Origin: Gemmatimonadota bacterium
GTDB lineage: Bacteria; Gemmatimonadota; Gemmatimonadetes; Gemmatimonadales; Gemmatimonadaceae
DNA length: 8,438 bases
NCBI GenBank assembly: GCA_003222065.1
Contig: QHUV01000061.1
Location: forward strand, 1-8,438
Direction: 5' to 3'
Of this stretch, positions 5,320-8,438 are shown piece after piece. The notes under the pieces were generated by a model that made no database searches, was not told the origin of the DNA, and saw only the letters and a list, made by a program, of their open reading frames with translations. Positions within the stretch are counted from its first letter, which is position 1; every line of letters begins with the position of its first letter. Made by a program: the position numbers and the translations under genes.

Positions 5320-6113
5320 CCGCTCCACTCGTCAAGTTCGAACACGCGACGCTCGGTTACGGGCGTCGCGTCGTGTTGAGCGATCTCTCGTTCGACATTC
5401 CTCCGGGTGATTTTCTGGGACTGGTCGGGCCTAACGGCGCCGGCAAGACGACGATTCTTCGCGCGATTCTCGGTAGCCTGAAGCCGATGTCCGGTAGTGT
5501 CACGATCGCGCTCGGTCTGCGCTTCGGGTATGTCCCGCAACGGGATTCCGTCGACTACAATTTCCCGCTGAAAGTGACCGACGTCGTCATGATGGGACGC
5601 TACGATCGCATCGGCGTCGGTCGGCGGCCGACGAGAGAAGACCGGCAGCGCGCGATTGATGCGCTCGATCATGTCGGCATTGCCGATCTCGCCGAGCGCC
5701 AGCTGTCGGCGCTCTCCGGAGGCCAGAAGCAACGTACGCTCATCGCCCGCGCGCTCGTCGGCGAACCGAACATTCTCGTGCTCGACGAACCGACGAACGG
5801 CATGGATCTCGTGTCCACGACACAGATTCTAAGCCTTATCCGAGAGCTGCATGAGCGCGACAACATCACCGTGCTCATGGTGAGCCATGCGCTGAACGAG
5901 GTCGCGAACTACGTCGAGCGCATCGCGCTCACGCTCGAAGGCAGCTTCCGCATCGGGAACGTCGACGAGATCATGAACGAGCAAGTGCTATCGGGCATGT
6001 ACGGCATTCCCGTGGAAGTCGACCGATTCGATGGTCACCGTATCGTCGTCGCGCGTCGGCTCGCGACGCGCGAGCGCCTAACGGGCACGGGTGGAGAGCA
6101 GCGACATGATTAG
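5316..6113 (+). CDS. znuC: ATP-binding subunit of the zinc/manganese ABC importer (ZnuC-like)
   Basis: A 265-residue ABC ATPase that powers the permease from the cytoplasmic face. All nucleotide-binding motifs are present: Walker A GPNGAGKTT (38-46), Q-loop Gln75 in YVPQR, signature LSGGQ (133-137), Walker B ILVLDEPT (153-160) and the switch His191 in MVSHAL. The sequence between Q-loop and signature (NFPLKVTDVVMMGRY) is the pattern of the metal-type family, where the coupling helix of an ABC-3 permease docks. The C-terminal tail of about 60 residues (YGIPVEVDRFDGHRIVVA) is usual for this group. It starts 4 bp before the end of the binding-protein gene (ATGA) and overlaps the permease start by 8 bp, so the three genes are translationally coupled. 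Confidence 0.92.
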   Translation: MTAPLVKFEHATLGYGRRVVLSDLSFDIPPGDFLGLVGPNGAGKTTILRAILGSLKPMSGSVTIALGLRFGYVPQRDSVDYNFPLKVTDVVMMGRYDRIGVGRRPTREDRQRAIDALDHVGIADLAERQLSALSGGQKQRTLIARALVGEPNILVLDEPTNGMDLVSTTQILSLIRELHERDNITVLMVSHALNEVANYVERIALTLEGSFRIGNVDEIMNEQVLSGMYGIPVEVDRFDGHRIVVARRLATRERLTGTGGEQRHD

Positions 6114-6936
6114 TACGGTTTGGCTCTTCAAAGATGCGCTCTACGGCGCGTTGGTGATTGCGCTCGCCTGCTCCGTTCTCGGCGTGTACGTCGTCCTCCG
6201 GCGCATCGTGTTCGTGGGTGCGGCGCTGGCGGAAATCTCGTCGGCCGGGATCGCTCTGGCGCTCTGGCTGAGCGGGCGCGGATTAGGCGGCGAGTTGACG
6301 CATCATCCGGTCGTGTTTGCGTTGCTCTTTGGGCTCGCCGGGGCCCTGTTCTTCAGTGTCGGCCAAGCGACCCGCGCCGGAGTGCCTCCCGATGCGACCA
6401 TCGGCGTGACGTACGCGGTGGCCGCGGCGGCGGGAATCCTGCTCATCGCCAAGGCAACCGTCGGCGAGGCGCACGACATCTTTCTCCAGGGTAACATCCT
6501 CGGCATCACGCGCACGGACACGTTCGTGCTGCTCGGCATCGCGATCCCGGTGCTCCTCGCGCACCTCTTCTTCTACAAGGAATTCCTCTTTGTCTCCTTC
6601 GACCGAGAGACCGCACGCACGTTAGGCTTTCACGTCGCGACGTGGAACGCGTTTCTCTATTTCACCCTCGGGCTCGTGATCGCATTCGCGATGCAATTCG
6701 CCGGCGTGATGCTCGTCTTCAATTTTCTCGTGCTTCCGGCGGTGACGGGTCTCCTGTTGGCGCGCAGCATGGGCGCGATCTTCGCCATCGCGATCGGCTC
6801 AGCGATCGTTTCGGCGATCGTTGGGTTCACGTTATCGGTGCCTTTCGACCTGCCGTCGGGGCCGGCGATCATCGCCGCATCGGGAGTGCTCGCGTCCATC
6901 GCTTGGCTGGCCCGGCGCGGACTGCGACGCGCCTAA
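6106..6936 (+). CDS. znuB: Membrane permease of the zinc/manganese ABC importer (ABC-3 family, ZnuB-like)
   Basis: A 276-residue integral membrane protein of the ABC-3 (ZnuB/MntB/TroC) family that forms the metal channel as a homodimer. Seven to eight hydrophobic segments are evident, starting with ALYGALVIALACSVLGVYVV. The stretch VVLRRIVFVGAALAEISSAGIAL, then VGEAHDIFLQGNILGI, a cytoplasmic FVSFDRETARTLGF, and the strongly hydrophobic VMLVFNFLVLPAVTGLLLAR follow the family layout. The protein ends ARRGLRRA. A GTG at 6091 is in frame, but GGAG at 6093-6096 lies 9 nt before ATG 6106 and inside the longer version, so ATG is preferred. It overlaps the ATPase gene by 8 bp. It ends with TAA 3 bp from the stop of the convergent permease gene. 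Confidence 0.9.
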   Translation: MISTVWLFKDALYGALVIALACSVLGVYVVLRRIVFVGAALAEISSAGIALALWLSGRGLGGELTHHPVVFALLFGLAGALFFSVGQATRAGVPPDATIGVTYAVAAAAGILLIAKATVGEAHDIFLQGNILGITRTDTFVLLGIAIPVLLAHLFFYKEFLFVSFDRETARTLGFHVATWNAFLYFTLGLVIAFAMQFAGVMLVFNFLVLPAVTGLLLARSMGAIFAIAIGSAIVSAIVGFTLSVPFDLPSGPAIIAASGVLASIAWLARRGLRRA

Positions 6937-6939
6937 CCG

Positions 6940-8438
6940 TCATTCAGACTGAAGCGTCACGCTAGGGCTCACACGCGACGCCCTCAGCGCGGGAGCTCCC
7001 GCCGCGACGACCGCCACCAGCAGCAGCGCGCCGGCGACCGTCAGCAAGATGCCGACGTCCCGCATCGAGGTCTCGAAGAGCATCGATTGGACGAGCGGCG
7101 CGAGGGCGAATGCGGCGACGATGCCGATCACCGCGCCGGCGGCGACCAAACGCAGCGTTCCCCCGACGACGAGGCGGGCGACCATCGACCGCGAACCACC
7201 GAGCGCCAAACGAATCCCGATCTCGCGCACACGTTGGGCAACGAGATACGACACGACGGCAAAGAGGCCGACAGCCGCGATCGCGAGCACCAGCATGCCT
7301 AACGCGGAGAAGAGTGTCGCCCCGAGCCGCCAAGGGCGAAGCTGTGGATCGAGCAGGTCCTCGTACGGCCGGACACGCGCGTACACCGGCGACGCGGCCG
7401 CGCCCTGAATGACGCGCTGCACGGAATTGATGATCCGGTCGGGATTCGCGGCGCTGCGAAGGAGAATTCCACTGACCTGCGCCGCGTCCTCCACCGGCGG
7501 TTCCGGCTGCTGGCCGAAGGGGACGTAGTACTGCATCAGCCGCGCTTCGTTGCCGGTCGGCCGCAGCGATCGCGCGCGTGAATCGCGCACGACACCCACT
7601 ACCTCTCGGCACGGCAGCGTCGCCGGCGCGAGCGGCGACGGTTCACCACCGCTCAGATCAAAACCGGCGCGGACGCACTTTCCGAGCGCGCTCTCGCCCG
7701 GCCACACCGTGCGCGCCATCGTTTCATTGACGAGCACGACGAGCTGCGATCCGCGGCGGTCTCGCTCGGTGAATAACCGACCGCTGCGCAACCGCACGTC
7801 CATGAGGTCGAGGTACGCCGGCGTCGCCGCGTAGAGGTATGGTAGTTGACCGCCAACGCTCGGCGGCTCGGCGTGACCGGGCACGCTGATCGGCGGCACA
7901 TGAAAGTTGCCGAACGGCAGCGCCTGAACAATCGTTGCGCCGGTGACACCGGGGAGAGTGGCCACGCGGTTCGCGGCATCGATGTAGATCCGATCGCGCT
8001 CCGGACCGATGAGGGCGTCGCGAAAATCGAGCGACACGAGAAGCAGCCGCGACGTCGAAAAGCCCAGATCCTGCTCTTCGAGCCGCTGCAGGCTGCGCAC
8101 GAACAGTCCGGCGCCCACGAGCAGGAGCGTGCACAACGCCACCTGCGCGGTGATGAGCATCCGCTGAACACCGAAGCGGCCACTCACGCCTCGGCCGCCG
8201 GCCTGGAGCTCGGCGGCGACGTCGCGGCGCGCCGCTTGACCGAGCGGGGCGAGTCCGGCGACGAGGCCAGCGACACAGGCGGCGAGCACCGTCGTCGCCA
8301 GGGCGCCGGCGTCGATGAACCGCTCCGATGGCGCGAGATCGGGTAGGAGCGTTAGCCGCACGAGGTCGCCCGACCATCGGGCGACGAGCAGCGCTGCCGC
8401 CGCGCCTAACGACGCGAGCAGCCAGCCTTCGACGAGTA
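6940..8438 (-). CDS. ADOP-type MacB/FtsX permease, 5' end beyond the window
   Basis: The minus-strand frame is open from the right edge to TGA at 6940-6942, about 498 codons, and continues upstream past the window. A GTG at 8361 could be taken as a start, but the 25 codons before it (LVEGWLLASLGAAAALLVAR and on) are in-frame transmembrane sequence of the same protein, so the gene is truncated by the edge. Counted from the first complete codon, hydrophobic segments lie near 1-20, 45-66 and 93-113. A MacB-type periplasmic domain follows (about 116-365), then three FtsX-domain helices near 375-397, 423-448 and 461-480, with the cytoplasmic loop VAQRVREIGIRLALGGS between the first two. It ends ALRASRVSPSVTLQSE. 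This matches the second half of acidobacterial duplicated orphan permeases, about 800-900 residues long and lacking their own ATPase gene. The substrate is unknown; export of peptides or lipoproteins is usual for MacB relatives. Confidence 0.88.
   Translation of the reverse strand, partial: LVEGWLLASLGAAAALLVARWSGDLVRLTLLPDLAPSERFIDAGALATTVLAACVAGLVAGLAPLGQAARRDVAAELQAGGRGVSGRFGVQRMLITAQVALCTLLLVGAGLFVRSLQRLEEQDLGFSTSRLLLVSLDFRDALIGPERDRIYIDAANRVATLPGVTGATIVQALPFGNFHVPPISVPGHAEPPSVGGQLPYLYAATPAYLDLMDVRLRSGRLFTERDRRGSQLVVLVNETMARTVWPGESALGKCVRAGFDLSGGEPSPLAPATLPCREVVGVVRDSRARSLRPTGNEARLMQYYVPFGQQPEPPVEDAAQVSGILLRSAANPDRIINSVQRVIQGAAASPVYARVRPYEDLLDPQLRPWRLGATLFSALGMLVLAIAAVGLFAVVSYLVAQRVREIGIRLALGGSRSMVARLVVGGTLRLVAAGAVIGIVAAFALAPLVQSMLFETSMRDVGILLTVAGALLLVAVVAAGAPALRASRVSPSVTLQSE

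Noticed and set aside
8359..8361. GTG as the start of the ADOP permease.
   Set aside because: The 25 upstream codons are open and encode transmembrane sequence expected in the middle of ADOP proteins, so the gene runs off the window.

Overview
The window is GC-rich (roughly 64% by eye) and reads like an environmental Gram-negative bacterium, most likely Gemmatimonadota or an Acidobacteriota-like relative. That placement is inference. It rests on a MacB/FtsX permease of the ADOP type common in those phyla, a lipoprotein start with Asp-Ser-Thr-Gly-Pro after the lipobox cysteine, DSIAKA-type repeats after an outer-membrane signal peptide, and secreted esterase and peptidase genes. No tRNA, rRNA, CRISPR array, insertion sequence or phage gene is visible.

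Left part (1-2466, all minus strand). From right to left there is a decayed small lipoprotein gene (2197-2466), a secreted alpha/beta-hydrolase of the IroE/YbbA-like esterase type with a C-terminal TPR-like tail (906-2129), a secreted YpfJ-type zinc metallopeptidase (106-852), a 12-bp perfect hairpin (67-95), and the first 13 codons of a probable GNAT acetyltransferase running off the edge (1-39).

Middle part (2467-6936, all plus strand). This is the core of the window: a five-gene metal-import locus. It begins with a small Cys/His-rich DUF2946-like protein (2536-2880), followed by an outer-membrane beta-barrel protein with a His-x-His-x-x-His cluster (2991-4334). A complete high-affinity metal ABC transporter follows: periplasmic binding protein (4384-5319), ATPase (5316-6113) and ABC-3 family permease (6106-6936). 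Stop/start overlaps of 4 and 8 bp tie the three ABC genes together. A plausible working model is outer-membrane entry through the barrel, periplasmic capture by the binding protein, and pumping across the inner membrane by the permease and ATPase. The small protein would be a periplasmic metal-handling or sensing accessory. Zinc is favoured over manganese because three metal-ligand histidines are present and the usual fourth acidic ligand is not obvious. No Zur, MntR or other regulator gene lies in the window.

Right part (6940-8438, minus strand). The C-terminal half or more of an ADOP/MacB-type permease converges on the transporter operon with only 3 bp between the stop codons.

Beyond genes, three patterns stand out. 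The octamer GCCTAACG occurs seven times, always inside genes, against about 0.3 expected. Hairpins, mostly with 5-nt loops and no U-tract, lie just after stop codons, and one perfect 11-bp hairpin lies inside the start of the small Cys/His gene. A GCGATA(C/T) element clusters around the divergent region and start of the metal operon.
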